Assembly: GCA_041395325.1 (NCBI GenBank)
Contig: JAWLAT010000005.1
Coordinates: 124,001 to 188,000 of the forward strand
Source: JAWLAT01 sp041395325
Lineage (GTDB): Bacteria > Pseudomonadota > Gammaproteobacteria > Xanthomonadales > SZUA-5
Length of the DNA: 64,000 bases
Reading direction: 5' to 3'
The notes below the pieces were generated by a model. It searched no databases and was not told the origin of the DNA. It saw nothing but the letters and a program-made list of their open reading frames with translations. The position numbers and the translations under genes were made by a program. Within the stretch, counting starts at the first letter, position 1, and each line of letters starts with the position of its first letter. Positions 25,863 to 35,282 of this stretch are shown piece after piece.

Positions 25863-28340
25863 GTGCGCCTGATCAAGAAACTGCTACGCATTGCACTGGT
25901 CCTGGGACTGCTCGGCGTCATCGCTGCAGGCGGCGCGCTGTGGTGGGTCCAGCGCACCTATGGCCCCGAGCTGCCCGATGTGGCGGTGTTGCGCGAAACC
26001 CAGCTGCAGCAGCCCCTGCGCATCTACTCTGCCGACAGCAAGTTGATCGCTTCGATCGGTGAGGCCCGCCGGTCGCCGGTGCGCTTTGAGGACATTCCCG
26101 AGCAGGTTCTGAATGCCTTCATTGCGGTCGAAGACGCTCGCTTCTTCGAGCACCCAGGCGTGGACTACCAAGGCATCCTTCGCGCCGGATGGCAGGTTCT
26201 GCGGTCCGGTGGCGAGTACGGCTCAGGTGGCAGCACGATCACCATGCAGGTCGCGCGCAACTTCTTTCTGTCGCCGGAGCGCCGCATCGAACGCAAGATC
26301 AAGGAGATCATGCTGGCGATGCGCATCGAGGAAGCCCTGTCGAAGGAACAGATCCTTGAGCTCTACGTCAACAAGATCTTCCTCGGGCACCGCGCCTATG
26401 GTGTGGCGGCCGCGGCTCAGGTGTACTACGGCAAGACCCTGGATGAGCTGACCCTTGCCGAAGCGGCACTGATTGCTGGTTTGCCCAAGGCGCCCTCAGA
26501 TCTCAATCCGGTGCAGAACCCGACCCGAGCGATCGAGCGGCGCAACTACGTGCTGGCGCGGATGCTCGAAGTCGGCTTCATCGACCAGGTCGCCTTCGAG
26601 GAAGCGTCCACGGCGCCTGATTTCGCTTTCGTGCACGATCCTCCTGTCGAACTGGAAGCCGACTATGTGGCGGAGATGGTGCGCCAGGAGGCCGAGAGCA
26701 TCCTCGGCCAGGAGGCCACCACCGCAGGCTATCGCGTTTACACCACGGTGACGGCGGGCCTGCAGGAAGCAGCCAATGACGCCGTCCGCCTGGGTCTCGA
26801 CGAGTATGACCTGCGCCATGGTTACCGCGGACCGGAGGCACACTTTGAGCTGCCGGCCGATCAGGACCCCAAGGCGGTCGGTGAGTTGCTCAACGGTTTC
26901 TGGAGCGTGGCCGGACTGCTGCCTGCGGTGGTGGTGAGCAGCGATGGCGAACGAGCCGAATTGCAGCTGGGCGACGGCCAACTGGCAGAACTGGATCTGG
27001 AAGCCGTGCGCTGGGCGCGACCTTACATCAGCGAGAATCAGCGCGGCCCGACGCCCAAGCGCGTCGATGCGGTGCTCAAGCCTGGCGACGTCGTGCGGAT
27101 TCGTCGCATCGACGATGGCGGATTCGCGCTGACCCAGTTTCCGGCGGCGCAGGCGGCGCTGGTATCGATCGACCCGGAGGACGGGGCAGTCAGGGCGCTC
27201 GTCGGTGGCTACAGCTATGGCCGGAGCAAGTTCAACCGTGCGGTGCAGAGTGCCCGACAACCCGGTTCCAGCTTCAAGCCCTTCGTGTACTCCGCTGCGC
27301 TGGATCAGGGCTTCACCCCCGCCTCCATCGTCAATGACGCGCCGCTGGTCTATGTCGATCCGTGGCTGGACAAGGTCTGGAAGCCGCAGAACGACAATTC
27401 CAAGTTTTACGGACCGATGCGCCTGCGCGAAGCGATGGTGCTGTCGCGCAACCTGGTGTCAATCCGTGTGCTCGAAGCGATCGGTGTAGACCTCGCTCGC
27501 CGCTACGTCCTGCGATTCGGCTTCACGCCCGATGCCGTCCCGCCGAATCTGTCGATGGCACTGGGCACGGCTTCAGCGGCACCCGTGGCGATGGCGCGGG
27601 GATACGCGGTCTTCGCCAATGGTGGGTTTCTGGTTGACCCTTACTTGATCGAACGAATCGAGGACGCCGACAGTCAGGTCGTCTTTCAGGCGCGCGCGGC
27701 GAGGGCTTGTCGGCTCTGCCCGGAACGCCTGGCGCTGGATCTGGCCGCGCCGTCGAGCGACGACCCAGCCGCCATCTCTGGTTCCGGCGCGCAAACTGCC
27801 CCACTGGCGGGCGCCGAGACCGCGACCGAGACTGACGTCATCGAAGACCCCACAGGCCCGAACCTGGCGCCGCGAGCGATCGACGAGCGCAACGCCTTCC
27901 TGATCACCTCGATGATGCGTGATGTAGTTAAGCGCGGAACCGGACGGGCCGCCATGGCACTGGGACGCAACGATCTGGCCGGCAAGACCGGCACCACCAA
28001 TGAGTATCGTGACGCCTGGTTCTCCGGCTTCAACGAGCATCTGGTGACGACCGCCTGGGTGGGTTTTGATGGCTTCACCTCACTGGGCAACGGCGAGTTT
28101 GGCGCCAAGGCCGCGCTGCCAATCTGGATGGCTTACATGGGCAAGGCGCTGGACGGCGTTCCCGAGCAGCGACTGGTGCAGCCGCCGGGGATTACGACCG
28201 CACGCGTCAGCAAGGAGACTGGCCAGTTGACCTGGCCCGGCGACCCGGTGGCCATGCTGGAGTATTTCCGCGTTGAGGATCTGGATCGGCTCGGTTCCGA
28301 AGCCCGCCAGAACGCCAGCTCGACCTACGAGATCTTTTGA
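25863..28340 (+). CDS. mrcA: penicillin-binding protein 1A
   Basis: Bifunctional class A peptidoglycan synthase (ponA), anchored in the inner membrane. 825 residues from a GTG. One transmembrane helix lies at about residues 7-29. The GT51 glycosyltransferase domain has VEDARFFEHPGVD, GGSTITMQVARN, KEIMLAMRIEEALSKEQILELYVN and YYGKTLDELTLAEAALIAGLPKAPS. The transpeptidase has QPGSSFKPF (SxxK), LSRNLVS (SxN) and LAGKTGTTNEYRDAWF (KTG). It is divergent from pilM. A GTG start is required because the hydrophobic anchor begins immediately after it. Confidence 0.97.
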   Translation: MRLIKKLLRIALVLGLLGVIAAGGALWWVQRTYGPELPDVAVLRETQLQQPLRIYSADSKLIASIGEARRSPVRFEDIPEQVLNAFIAVEDARFFEHPGVDYQGILRAGWQVLRSGGEYGSGGSTITMQVARNFFLSPERRIERKIKEIMLAMRIEEALSKEQILELYVNKIFLGHRAYGVAAAAQVYYGKTLDELTLAEAALIAGLPKAPSDLNPVQNPTRAIERRNYVLARMLEVGFIDQVAFEEASTAPDFAFVHDPPVELEADYVAEMVRQEAESILGQEATTAGYRVYTTVTAGLQEAANDAVRLGLDEYDLRHGYRGPEAHFELPADQDPKAVGELLNGFWSVAGLLPAVVVSSDGERAELQLGDGQLAELDLEAVRWARPYISENQRGPTPKRVDAVLKPGDVVRIRRIDDGGFALTQFPAAQAALVSIDPEDGAVRALVGGYSYGRSKFNRAVQSARQPGSSFKPFVYSAALDQGFTPASIVNDAPLVYVDPWLDKVWKPQNDNSKFYGPMRLREAMVLSRNLVSIRVLEAIGVDLARRYVLRFGFTPDAVPPNLSMALGTASAAPVAMARGYAVFANGGFLVDPYLIERIEDADSQVVFQARAARACRLCPERLALDLAAPSSDDPAAISGSGAQTAPLAGAETATETDVIEDPTGPNLAPRAIDERNAFLITSMMRDVVKRGTGRAAMALGRNDLAGKTGTTNEYRDAWFSGFNEHLVTTAWVGFDGFTSLGNGEFGAKAALPIWMAYMGKALDGVPEQRLVQPPGITTARVSKETGQLTWPGDPVAMLEYFRVEDLDRLGSEARQNASSTYEIF

Positions 28341-28930
28341 GGACGACTACCCTGCCCGACGCCTTCCAGGCAGCGCTGCGTCTGGCGGCGCGCGAAGTGG
28401 TTGAGGATGCACTGGATCTGCGTGGGGCCCTGCTGCTGGCGCAGGCGCAATCTCGGGCCCGTCGCCACCAGGATCGATTGACCTTGTGGCAGGCGCTTCC
28501 CGCCACCGTACTGGACCATCAGTCCCTTTTTGCCAACGCGGGTTTTGCGCAACGCCAACAGCAGTCTGCACTTGCGGCGGCAGCCGCCGCACAACGGTTC
28601 CAGCCATGGCAACCGCTGTTGCTGGGAGCTGCTGCAGTTGGCCTGCCCGCTGACGACGATTGCGTGGAGCTGGCGCTGCACCTGGATGAAGATGAGGAAT
28701 TGCTGCGCCTGCTGTTCGAGCAGCAGATCCGCACCCGAGTCAGCGAGAGATTGCTATCACAGCGGGCCGGCAGTCCGGAACGGCGCTGCACCACGATCAC
28801 CTATGCGGAACGCACATCTGACGTTGAATTGGTGCTGTTGCCGCTGAGCTGGCGCGGCAGACCCCTGTTCGTCGATGGTCTGCCGCTGACCAAGGCGGCC
28901 CCTGAGGCCGCTCCCTGGCCGCGCCCGTGA
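28337..28930 (+). CDS. hypothetical protein downstream of ponA
   Basis: I do not recognise this roughly 197-residue protein. The frame starts at a TTG overlapping the ponA stop; a CTG at 28352, 8 nt after GAGGA, is another option. The sequence is Ala/Leu/Gln-rich and helical through residue 150 (LLLAQAQSRARRHQDRLTLW, ELALHLDEDEELLRLLFEQQ), then ends with a short beta-rich part (VELVLLPLSWRGRPLFVDG). No signal peptide or membrane helix. Overlap with ponA suggests coupling. The competing antisense frames are shorter and lack any family match. Confidence 0.55.
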   Translation: MRTTTLPDAFQAALRLAAREVVEDALDLRGALLLAQAQSRARRHQDRLTLWQALPATVLDHQSLFANAGFAQRQQQSALAAAAAAQRFQPWQPLLLGAAAVGLPADDDCVELALHLDEDEELLRLLFEQQIRTRVSERLLSQRAGSPERRCTTITYAERTSDVELVLLPLSWRGRPLFVDGLPLTKAAPEAAPWPRP

Positions 28931-28969
28931 ACCCGGCCGCCCATTGACGGCCTTGAACTCGGCGGTTCC

Positions 28970-30259
28970 TTAGCGCGAGGCCATCGGCACGTACAGGCGC
29001 TCGGTAGCGCCAGTGTAAATCTGCCGCGGACGACCGATCTTGACGCTGCCTTCGGCGTTCTGTTCCAGCCAGTGGGCAATCCAGCCGGCCGTCCGACCCA
29101 GCGCGAACATCACGGTAAACATCTCGACCGGAATGTTCAGCGCCTTGTAGATGATGCCGGAGTAGAAGTCGACGTTCGGATACAGCTTGCGCTCGACGAA
29201 GTAGTCGTCCTTGAGCGCCACTTCTTCCAGCGCCATCGCCACTTCCAGCAGCGGATCCTGGATACCCAACTTCTCCAGCACCTCGTGCGTCATCTTGCGG
29301 ATGATGCGGGCGCGCGGATCGAAATTCTTGTAGACGCGGTGACCGAAGCCCATCAGGCGGAAACTGTCGTTCTTGTCCTTGGCCCGAATGACGGCCTTGG
29401 CCACCTGATCCTTGGTGCCGATCTCCTCCAGCATCTCCAGCACGGCTTCGTTGGCACCACCATGTGCCGGCCCCCACAGTGCCGCCACACCGGCCGCGAT
29501 GCAGGCGATCGGGTTGGCGCCGGTGGAACCGACCAGTCGAACCGTGGAGGTCGACGCGTTCTGCTCGTGATCGGCGTGCAGGATGAACAACAGGTCCAGC
29601 GCCTTCGCTGCCACCGGATCAACCTCGTAATCCTCGGCGGGCACCGAGAACATCATGTCGAGGAAGCGCGAGCAGTAGTCCAGCCGGTTCTTCGGATAGA
29701 CCGCCGGTTGGCCGACCATATGCTTGTAGCAGGCCGCTGCAATCGTCGGCATCTTGGCAATCAGCCGAATGGCCGTGACCAGCCGGTGCTGCGGGTTATC
29801 CGGGTCGAGCGAGTCGTGATAGAAGGCCGCCAGCGAGCCCACCATGCCGCACAGCATCGCCATCGGATGGGCGTTGTAGTGGAAGCCGTTCATGAACGTC
29901 TTCAAGGACTCGTGGATCATCGTGTGATTGGTGACGTGATGCTGGAATTCGGAGAATTCCTGGGCATTCGGCAGTTCACCGTTGATCAGCAGATAGGCCA
30001 CCTCGAGGAAGCTGGACTGCTCGGCCAACTGCTCGATCGGATAGCCGCGGTAGAGCAGCACGCCCTTGTCGCCATCGATGTAGGTGATTGCGCTCTGCGT
30101 CGAGCAGGTCGAGACGAAGCCGGGATCGTAGGTGAAATAGCCCAGATCGCGATTCAGCTTGCCGATGTCGAGTGCGGGGTCGCCCAAAGTGCCCCGTACG
30201 ATCGGTAGTTCGACCCCGCGTCCATTGCTCGGGTCGTTCAAGGTCAAGGTGCTCGACAT
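28970..30259 (-). CDS. gltA: citrate synthase (type II)
   Basis: Condenses oxaloacetate and acetyl-CoA in the first step of the TCA cycle. 429 residues from the ATG at 30259, the size of the hexameric, NADH-sensitive Gram-negative type. Conserved stretches are GFVSTCSTQSAITYIDGDKGVLLYRGYPIEQLA, LHADHEQNASTSTVR (catalytic His), CIAAGVAALWGPAHGGANEAVLEML (catalytic His) and LMGFGHRVYKNFDPRA. A strong AGGAGAG is 4-10 nt before the start. A monocistronic layout is likely, since it is separated from rpmE2 by two hairpins. Confidence 0.97.
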   Translation of the reverse strand: MSSTLTLNDPSNGRGVELPIVRGTLGDPALDIGKLNRDLGYFTYDPGFVSTCSTQSAITYIDGDKGVLLYRGYPIEQLAEQSSFLEVAYLLINGELPNAQEFSEFQHHVTNHTMIHESLKTFMNGFHYNAHPMAMLCGMVGSLAAFYHDSLDPDNPQHRLVTAIRLIAKMPTIAAACYKHMVGQPAVYPKNRLDYCSRFLDMMFSVPAEDYEVDPVAAKALDLLFILHADHEQNASTSTVRLVGSTGANPIACIAAGVAALWGPAHGGANEAVLEMLEEIGTKDQVAKAVIRAKDKNDSFRLMGFGHRVYKNFDPRARIIRKMTHEVLEKLGIQDPLLEVAMALEEVALKDDYFVERKLYPNVDFYSGIIYKALNIPVEMFTVMFALGRTAGWIAHWLEQNAEGSVKIGRPRQIYTGATERLYVPMASR

Positions 30260-30349
30260 GATGCTCTCCTGCTCCATGGCTCAAGGACCGGCGGCAGTGC
30301 CGGCTGCGCCTGGGACAGCGAGCCGAAATGAGCGCCGGGCAAGGCCCGG

Positions 30350-30355
30350 ATTATG
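30350..30355 (-). promoter_or_regulatory. possible -10 box for gltA
   Basis: CATAAT on the minus strand, 90 nt before the gltA ATG. It is followed by a leader containing a small CCGGGC/GCCCGG hairpin. The -35 is poor. Confidence 0.3.
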
Positions 30356-30381
30356 GCACAGGGGCGAGGCCGTACCGACGC

Positions 30382-30437
30382 TTCTGGCGACGTTCGCAGG
30401 CGCCAGAACGACGATGCCCGGCGCTGGGCCGGGCATC
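30382..30437 (-). terminator. two hairpins after rpmE2
   Basis: First stem GATGCCCGGC / GCCGGGCATC (30413-30422 with 30428-30437, 5-nt loop), 24 nt past the rpmE2 stop. A second stem TTCTGGCG / CGCCAGAA lies at 30382-30389 with 30401-30408. Both are perfect. There is no U-tract. Confidence 0.5.
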
Positions 30438-30460
30438 GATCGGAGACTTGGCAGCTCGAC

Positions 30461-30706
30461 TTACTTGGCGCCGAAACGCCGCCGGAACTTGTCGATGCGA
30501 CCACCGGTGTCGGACACCTTGTGCTGACCGGTGTAGAACGGGTGCGACTTGCTCGACACCTCGATCTTGATCAGCGGGTAATCCTTGCCATCGGTCCAGG
30601 TGATGGTTTCCTTGCTGCCCTTGGTGGAACGGGTCAGGAAGCTGAAGTCGCAGGTCACGTCCTGGAAAACGACTTCGCGGTAGTCGGGATGGATGTCGGC
30701 CTTCAT
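30461..30706 (-). CDS. rpmE2: 50S ribosomal protein L31, type B
   Basis: 81-residue large-subunit protein. It begins MKADIHPDYREVVFQDVTCDFSFLT and ends GQHKVSDTGGRIDKFRRRFG. It lacks the CxxC zinc ribbon pair of ordinary L31, which identifies the zinc-independent type B form, usually made when zinc is scarce. The ATG at 30706 matches the family start; the longer frame upstream is not family-like. A good sigma-70 promoter lies 30-59 nt upstream. No Zur box can be asserted by eye. Confidence 0.95.
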   Translation of the reverse strand: MKADIHPDYREVVFQDVTCDFSFLTRSTKGSKETITWTDGKDYPLIKIEVSSKSHPFYTGQHKVSDTGGRIDKFRRRFGAK

Positions 30707-30735
30707 CAGGGCGTCGCCTAAAGTGAGAGCCGGCA

Positions 30736-30765
30736 AATCTAACACGATCACGCCCGAGCGTGCAA
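30736..30765 (-). promoter_or_regulatory. sigma-70-like promoter for rpmE2
   Basis: On the minus strand TTGCAC, 18 bp, TAGATT (4/6 each), with the -10 about 30 nt before the rpmE2 ATG. Confidence 0.5.
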
Positions 30766-30846
30766 AGCCGGACCACGGAGAAGTGGCGATCGGCTCCGAC
30801 CAAGGCCTGGCCACCACGCGACTCACACGACTTGTACAGAGGAGCC

Positions 30847-31761
30847 CTAGCGCACGGCTCGACACACCGCGTTCCACCAGTCCTCGGTCTTCAAGGGGGC
30901 CACATGAACCTGCGCACGATCAGTCCGGGCGGAACCCATCACGGTTTCGCCACGACGAGGCCCTTGGTCGAGCAACACCTCGACGGAGCAGGCCTCGCCG
31001 GCGCCCGCCGGATGGTCCAGCAGCACATGTGCGGCCAAGGGATCCGCCAACGCCCAGGTGTTGGCACCGATGTCGTCGAGGAACGTACGCACCGCTCGGG
31101 TGCAGCGCTGCATCCGCTGCGCCCAGGGCGTCGACTCTGACAACAGCGCCTCGATGCGGTCGATCGGCGGTGCAACGCAAAGGGTGTTTGACCAGTCCAT
31201 CAGGTCCAGGCGATTCCAGTCGCGAAAGACCATTTCGGCGGCTTCTGGATCAAAGGCCACGTTGAACTCCGCTCGATCCGTCAGGTTGCCGACCCCATCG
31301 AGCGCGCCGCCCATCACCACCAGGCGGTCGATCAGCTGTGGCAGCGCCGGCTCTAGTCGCAGCGCCAGCGCGACATTGGTCAGCGGCCCCAGCGCCAGCA
31401 ACTGCAGGCGCCCTGCATGAAGCCGGGCATGCTCGACAATGGCCATGGCCGCCGGCAAGTCGGAGATGACCGATTGAGGATCCGGCCAATGAGCGTCGCC
31501 AAATCCATCCTGCCCATGCACATGGGCCGCATTGCCGAAGCCACCCAGCAGGGGCGCTGACGCACCGGCGTGTATTGGGATGTCCTGGCCAAGCCAGTCG
31601 ACCAGGATGCGCGCGTTGCGACAGGTCGCGGAAAGGCCGACGTTGCCCCCCACGACGGTCAAGGCCTGAATCTGCCAACCCGGTGCACGACCCGCCATCA
31701 AGATGGCCCAGGCGTCATCTACGCCCGGGTCGGTGTCGATCAACAGGGGAATCGGTGCCAT
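30847..31761 (-). CDS. inosine-uridine-preferring nucleoside hydrolase family protein
   Basis: Hydrolyses the N-glycosidic bond of ribonucleosides for salvage. 304 residues from the ATG at 31761. The calcium-binding signature DTDPGVDDAWAI lies at residues 9-20, followed by TVVGGNVG, LALGPLTNVALAL and VVMGGALDGVGNLTDRAEFNVAFDPEAAEMVF, and a C-terminal DP(L)AAHV. Substrate preference is not readable. It is divergent from the subtilase gene, with about 194 nt between them. Confidence 0.93.
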   Translation of the reverse strand: MAPIPLLIDTDPGVDDAWAILMAGRAPGWQIQALTVVGGNVGLSATCRNARILVDWLGQDIPIHAGASAPLLGGFGNAAHVHGQDGFGDAHWPDPQSVISDLPAAMAIVEHARLHAGRLQLLALGPLTNVALALRLEPALPQLIDRLVVMGGALDGVGNLTDRAEFNVAFDPEAAEMVFRDWNRLDLMDWSNTLCVAPPIDRIEALLSESTPWAQRMQRCTRAVRTFLDDIGANTWALADPLAAHVLLDHPAGAGEACSVEVLLDQGPRRGETVMGSARTDRAQVHVAPLKTEDWWNAVCRAVR

Positions 31762-31955
31762 GTGAACCTTGAATGGGGAGCAGAGCGCAGCCGAACAGAG
31801 TCCCACGTGAACATTCAGGGCCGCAAGCACGGACGTACTGGAGCGGCCGCGGCGATTCGGATACCGTGCGACGGCCGGGCAGCGCATAGGGCCAGCCCGC
31901 AACAGCGCTCGAATCCAGGTTCGACGCCAGGCGAAACTCTGTCGGGGGGCAGGCA

Positions 31956-34900
31956 TTGCGGTTTTACTGGGAAACGCAAGTCGGTTTGGCGAAACGCAGT
32001 GGCCGGTTCTGGCTACGGGCGCTCTCTGCGTCCCTGCTGCTCGTACTGGCTTCCGTCAGTCCCGCTCAAGAGGCCGCTCGAGTTGAGGTTCACGTCGCCG
32101 GGCGCAGCTTCGACCCGATTCGCGATGATCTGGCGCGAACGGCTCCAGCGCCAGAGACGCAGAACGGACAAGGTCTGCGCCTGCTGCAGCTGCATGGCCC
32201 CATACGTCAGGCGCAACTGGACCAGCTGGCAGCCGACGGCGTGCGAGTGCTCCAGTACTACCCGCACGATACCTTTCTGGTCTGGGCCGACCGCGCGGCG
32301 CTGGGACGTGCCGCAGAACGGGCCGAGGTCCGCTGGATCGGCGACTTCTCGCCGGCGTGGAAGCAATCCCCCTCCCTGCTGGGCCGCCAGGGCCTCATTG
32401 ACCTGTTGCTGGTGCACTATGTGGACGATGGTCGTCGCAGCGACGTGCTCGCCGCCTTGGCGACGCTGGGTGGACAGTTGGTGCAGGACTACCGCGCACA
32501 GCGCGACGGGCGATTTCGAGAAGCCCTGTTGCGTCTGCCCGCCACACGCCTGGCCAGCGTGGCTGCGCTACCGCAGGTGCTCTGGTTCGGATACCAGAGT
32601 CCGTCGCCGATTCTTGACGACGAGATGTCAGACCAGATCGCGGTGGGCAATCTGATTCAGGGCACACCGATGCCGGGCTATCCGGCCTTTCTGAACCTCA
32701 TCGGCCTGGACGGTAGCGGCGTTCGCTGGAGCGTGACTGATGACGGCGTCGACCAAAGCCATCCGGACATCGTCAATCAGATTGTCGGCGGCTTCGACTA
32801 TGCCGGCTGCAGCAGCAATGGGCCGCCCGGCAGCGACGGCCCTTCGGGTGGCCACGGCAGCCACGTGGCCGGCATTCTGGCCGGCTCCGGCGCTGGCGGC
32901 TTCGTCGATCCCTCAGGGTTCAGCTATGGTCAGGGGGTTGCGCCCGGCAGTGAGCTGTTCGTGCAAAACCCGCTCTGCGGGCCTGCGGCCAGCTGGCCGC
33001 CACTGGGCGGCTGGCCAGTACTGAGCGCCAAGGCCCTGGAAGGCGGCGCAAGCGGAACTAACGCCAGCTGGACGACCTCCGAAGGCGCCCGGCATGGCTA
33101 TCAGGCCAGCGAAAGACTGTTCGATCAGCTGGTCCGCGACGGCAATCTGGACACGCCGACCAGCGAACCATTCACCTTCATTTTCTCGTCCGGCAACAGC
33201 GGCCCCAATCTGGCGACGCTGACCAGCCCGAAGGAGGCCAAGAATGTCATTTCGGTCGGCGCCTCGCTGAATCTCCGTGCCGGCCCGCTCAACCAGGTGG
33301 CGGACTACTCCAGCCGCGGACCCGCCGTTGACGGCCGCACCCTGCCGACATTGATCGCCCCGGGCACATCCATCGCGTCAATGCGACGGCGTGCCGGCGG
33401 CATCTACTGCAACATGCCGATTCCGGACACTGACGGACTCTATGCCTACTGCCTGGGCACCAGCATGGCCGCGCCGCACGTGTCGGGCCTCGCGGTTCTG
33501 CTCACTCAATGGTGGCGCGAGCAGCATGAGGGGCAAGATCCAAGTCCCGCCATGCTGAAAGCCCTGTTGGTCGATGGGAGCCGCCCCACCCCCGATACCG
33601 ATGTGCGCCCGAATGACGCACGAGGGTGGGGCCTGTCGGGCCTGCCTGCACCGCTGCGCGACCCGCTGGTGGGCTGGGCCGCAGTGGACCAGACCGAGGT
33701 GTTTGATGAGCCCGGCGAGGTACACCGCTACGCCATTCAGATCATCGACCCAAAACGGCCGCTGCAGATCACCCTGGCCTGGACGGACGCCCCGGGCGCC
33801 ATCGGCGCGAACCCGGCCCTGGTCAATGATCTGGACCTGGAGATTGAGGCAGGTGGCGAGGAGTATCTCGGCAACGTGCTGAGCGAGAGCGGTAGCGAGG
33901 CTGGCGGCGACGCCGATCGACTCCACAACCTTGAGCGCGTATTGCTCCCTGCCGGGCAGGCCGACACCGCCATCGTCCGGGTGCGTGCCGCGGCCCTGCC
34001 AGGAGACGGCCTTCCCGACCTGGGCGACGACACCGATCAGGACTATGCGCTGTTGTGCACCAATTGCGCCTTGATCAGCGATTTCGACGTCGTCTCGATC
34101 AGTGGTCCGGACGCTGTCTGCGCACCCGACGAGGCCGTTTTCGAGGTGGAACTCGCGTCCATTCAAAACTACTCGAAGGACGTGGAACTGAGTCTGGGCG
34201 CCGCACCCAGCGGCGTGCTGCCCAGCATCAATCCAGCCCTGGTCAGCTCGCTGCCTTCGACCATCGAGATAGCGCTGGACACCAGCGGCAGTCCCGCCGA
34301 GGGGCCTGTCTCCATCCCGCTGCAACTGACCTCAGCAGGTGCAACCCGGGAACGCGTGCTGCAGTTCGGCCTGGTGGCCGCGCCGGCCGGCAGCGTTGGT
34401 CTGGTCGCGCCAGCCGCCGACGCGGTCGTGCCACTGCGGCCACAGCTCAGCTGGCAGGGCAACGGTGCCGGTCTGAGCTATCGACTGGAGATCGATGACG
34501 ATCCGAGTTTCGGCAGCCCCTTGATCGACGAAATCACTCAGTCGAGCACGTTCCAGTTTGCCGACGATTTGCCGCCGAATCACAGTTTCCATTGGCGCGT
34601 GACGGCCACCAACGCGTGCGGCAGCGGAGCCACCACAGACGTTCGCACGTTCACGACCGGTTCCGCGCCCGGCGCCTGCCCAGCGGGCCAGCGGGCCATC
34701 ATGCTCCTGAATGACGCCATCTTCGCCAGCAACAGCGATTGGAGTCGCGACAGCGTGATGGGAAACAGCACCTGGCAACCCAGCGAGCAACGTGCCCACA
34801 GTCCATCGCACAGCTTCCTTGGCACCAACTTCGGCCGCGCAGATCAGCGCTTGCTGTCACCGCGCTGGACACTGCCCCGTGGGGAACCCGCCTTCGCCCG

Positions 34901-35273
34901 TTTCTGGCATTGGCGTGACCTGGAATCCCGCGACGACGAACGTTGCTGGGATGGCGCATCTGTCTATCTGGACGGCGGCAACCACACGCTGATCGATATT
35001 GGCTTCAGCGACTACTTGACCGGCGCCCCTGATCGCATCATCAGCGAGGGCAATCCGGCTGTTGGCGAGAAGGCCTGGTGCGGCATTCGTGACTTCAGCG
35101 AAGTGATCATTGCGCTGGACGCGCAGGCCTCGTCCACTGGCCGTCTCGCCTTCCGGCTGGCCAGTGACGGACTGGGCAACCGAGAAGGCTGGTATGTCGA
35201 CGATCTGATGATTTACACCTGTGCCCCGGAGGATGTGCTGTTCCGCAACGGCATGGGCGCGGAGCCGCGCTGA
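31956..35273 (+). CDS. secreted subtilisin-like serine protease (S8) with C-terminal Ig/jelly-roll region
   Basis: A 1105-residue exported protease. The start is a TTG after GGGGGGCAGG (another TTG lies 10 codons on). A signal peptide (ALSASLLLVLASVSPAQ) ends near residue 39. Residues 40-225 are a propeptide-like region. The S8 domain keeps the triad: Asp262 (VTDDGVD), His300 (GHGSHVAG) and Ser503 (GTSMAAPHVSG), plus the oxyanion Asn in SSGNSGPN. The C-terminal 450 residues are beta-rich with a fibronectin-type segment (LSYRLEIDDDPSFGS). A final concanavalin-like part ends VLFRNGMG, resembling C-terminal tails of secreted Xanthomonadales proteins. Confidence 0.9.
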   Translation: MRFYWETQVGLAKRSGRFWLRALSASLLLVLASVSPAQEAARVEVHVAGRSFDPIRDDLARTAPAPETQNGQGLRLLQLHGPIRQAQLDQLAADGVRVLQYYPHDTFLVWADRAALGRAAERAEVRWIGDFSPAWKQSPSLLGRQGLIDLLLVHYVDDGRRSDVLAALATLGGQLVQDYRAQRDGRFREALLRLPATRLASVAALPQVLWFGYQSPSPILDDEMSDQIAVGNLIQGTPMPGYPAFLNLIGLDGSGVRWSVTDDGVDQSHPDIVNQIVGGFDYAGCSSNGPPGSDGPSGGHGSHVAGILAGSGAGGFVDPSGFSYGQGVAPGSELFVQNPLCGPAASWPPLGGWPVLSAKALEGGASGTNASWTTSEGARHGYQASERLFDQLVRDGNLDTPTSEPFTFIFSSGNSGPNLATLTSPKEAKNVISVGASLNLRAGPLNQVADYSSRGPAVDGRTLPTLIAPGTSIASMRRRAGGIYCNMPIPDTDGLYAYCLGTSMAAPHVSGLAVLLTQWWREQHEGQDPSPAMLKALLVDGSRPTPDTDVRPNDARGWGLSGLPAPLRDPLVGWAAVDQTEVFDEPGEVHRYAIQIIDPKRPLQITLAWTDAPGAIGANPALVNDLDLEIEAGGEEYLGNVLSESGSEAGGDADRLHNLERVLLPAGQADTAIVRVRAAALPGDGLPDLGDDTDQDYALLCTNCALISDFDVVSISGPDAVCAPDEAVFEVELASIQNYSKDVELSLGAAPSGVLPSINPALVSSLPSTIEIALDTSGSPAEGPVSIPLQLTSAGATRERVLQFGLVAAPAGSVGLVAPAADAVVPLRPQLSWQGNGAGLSYRLEIDDDPSFGSPLIDEITQSSTFQFADDLPPNHSFHWRVTATNACGSGATTDVRTFTTGSAPGACPAGQRAIMLLNDAIFASNSDWSRDSVMGNSTWQPSEQRAHSPSHSFLGTNFGRADQRLLSPRWTLPRGEPAFARFWHWRDLESRDDERCWDGASVYLDGGNHTLIDIGFSDYLTGAPDRIISEGNPAVGEKAWCGIRDFSEVIIALDAQASSTGRLAFRLASDGLGNREGWYVDDLMIYTCAPEDVLFRNGMGAEPR

Positions 35274-35282
35274 GCGTCTGAC

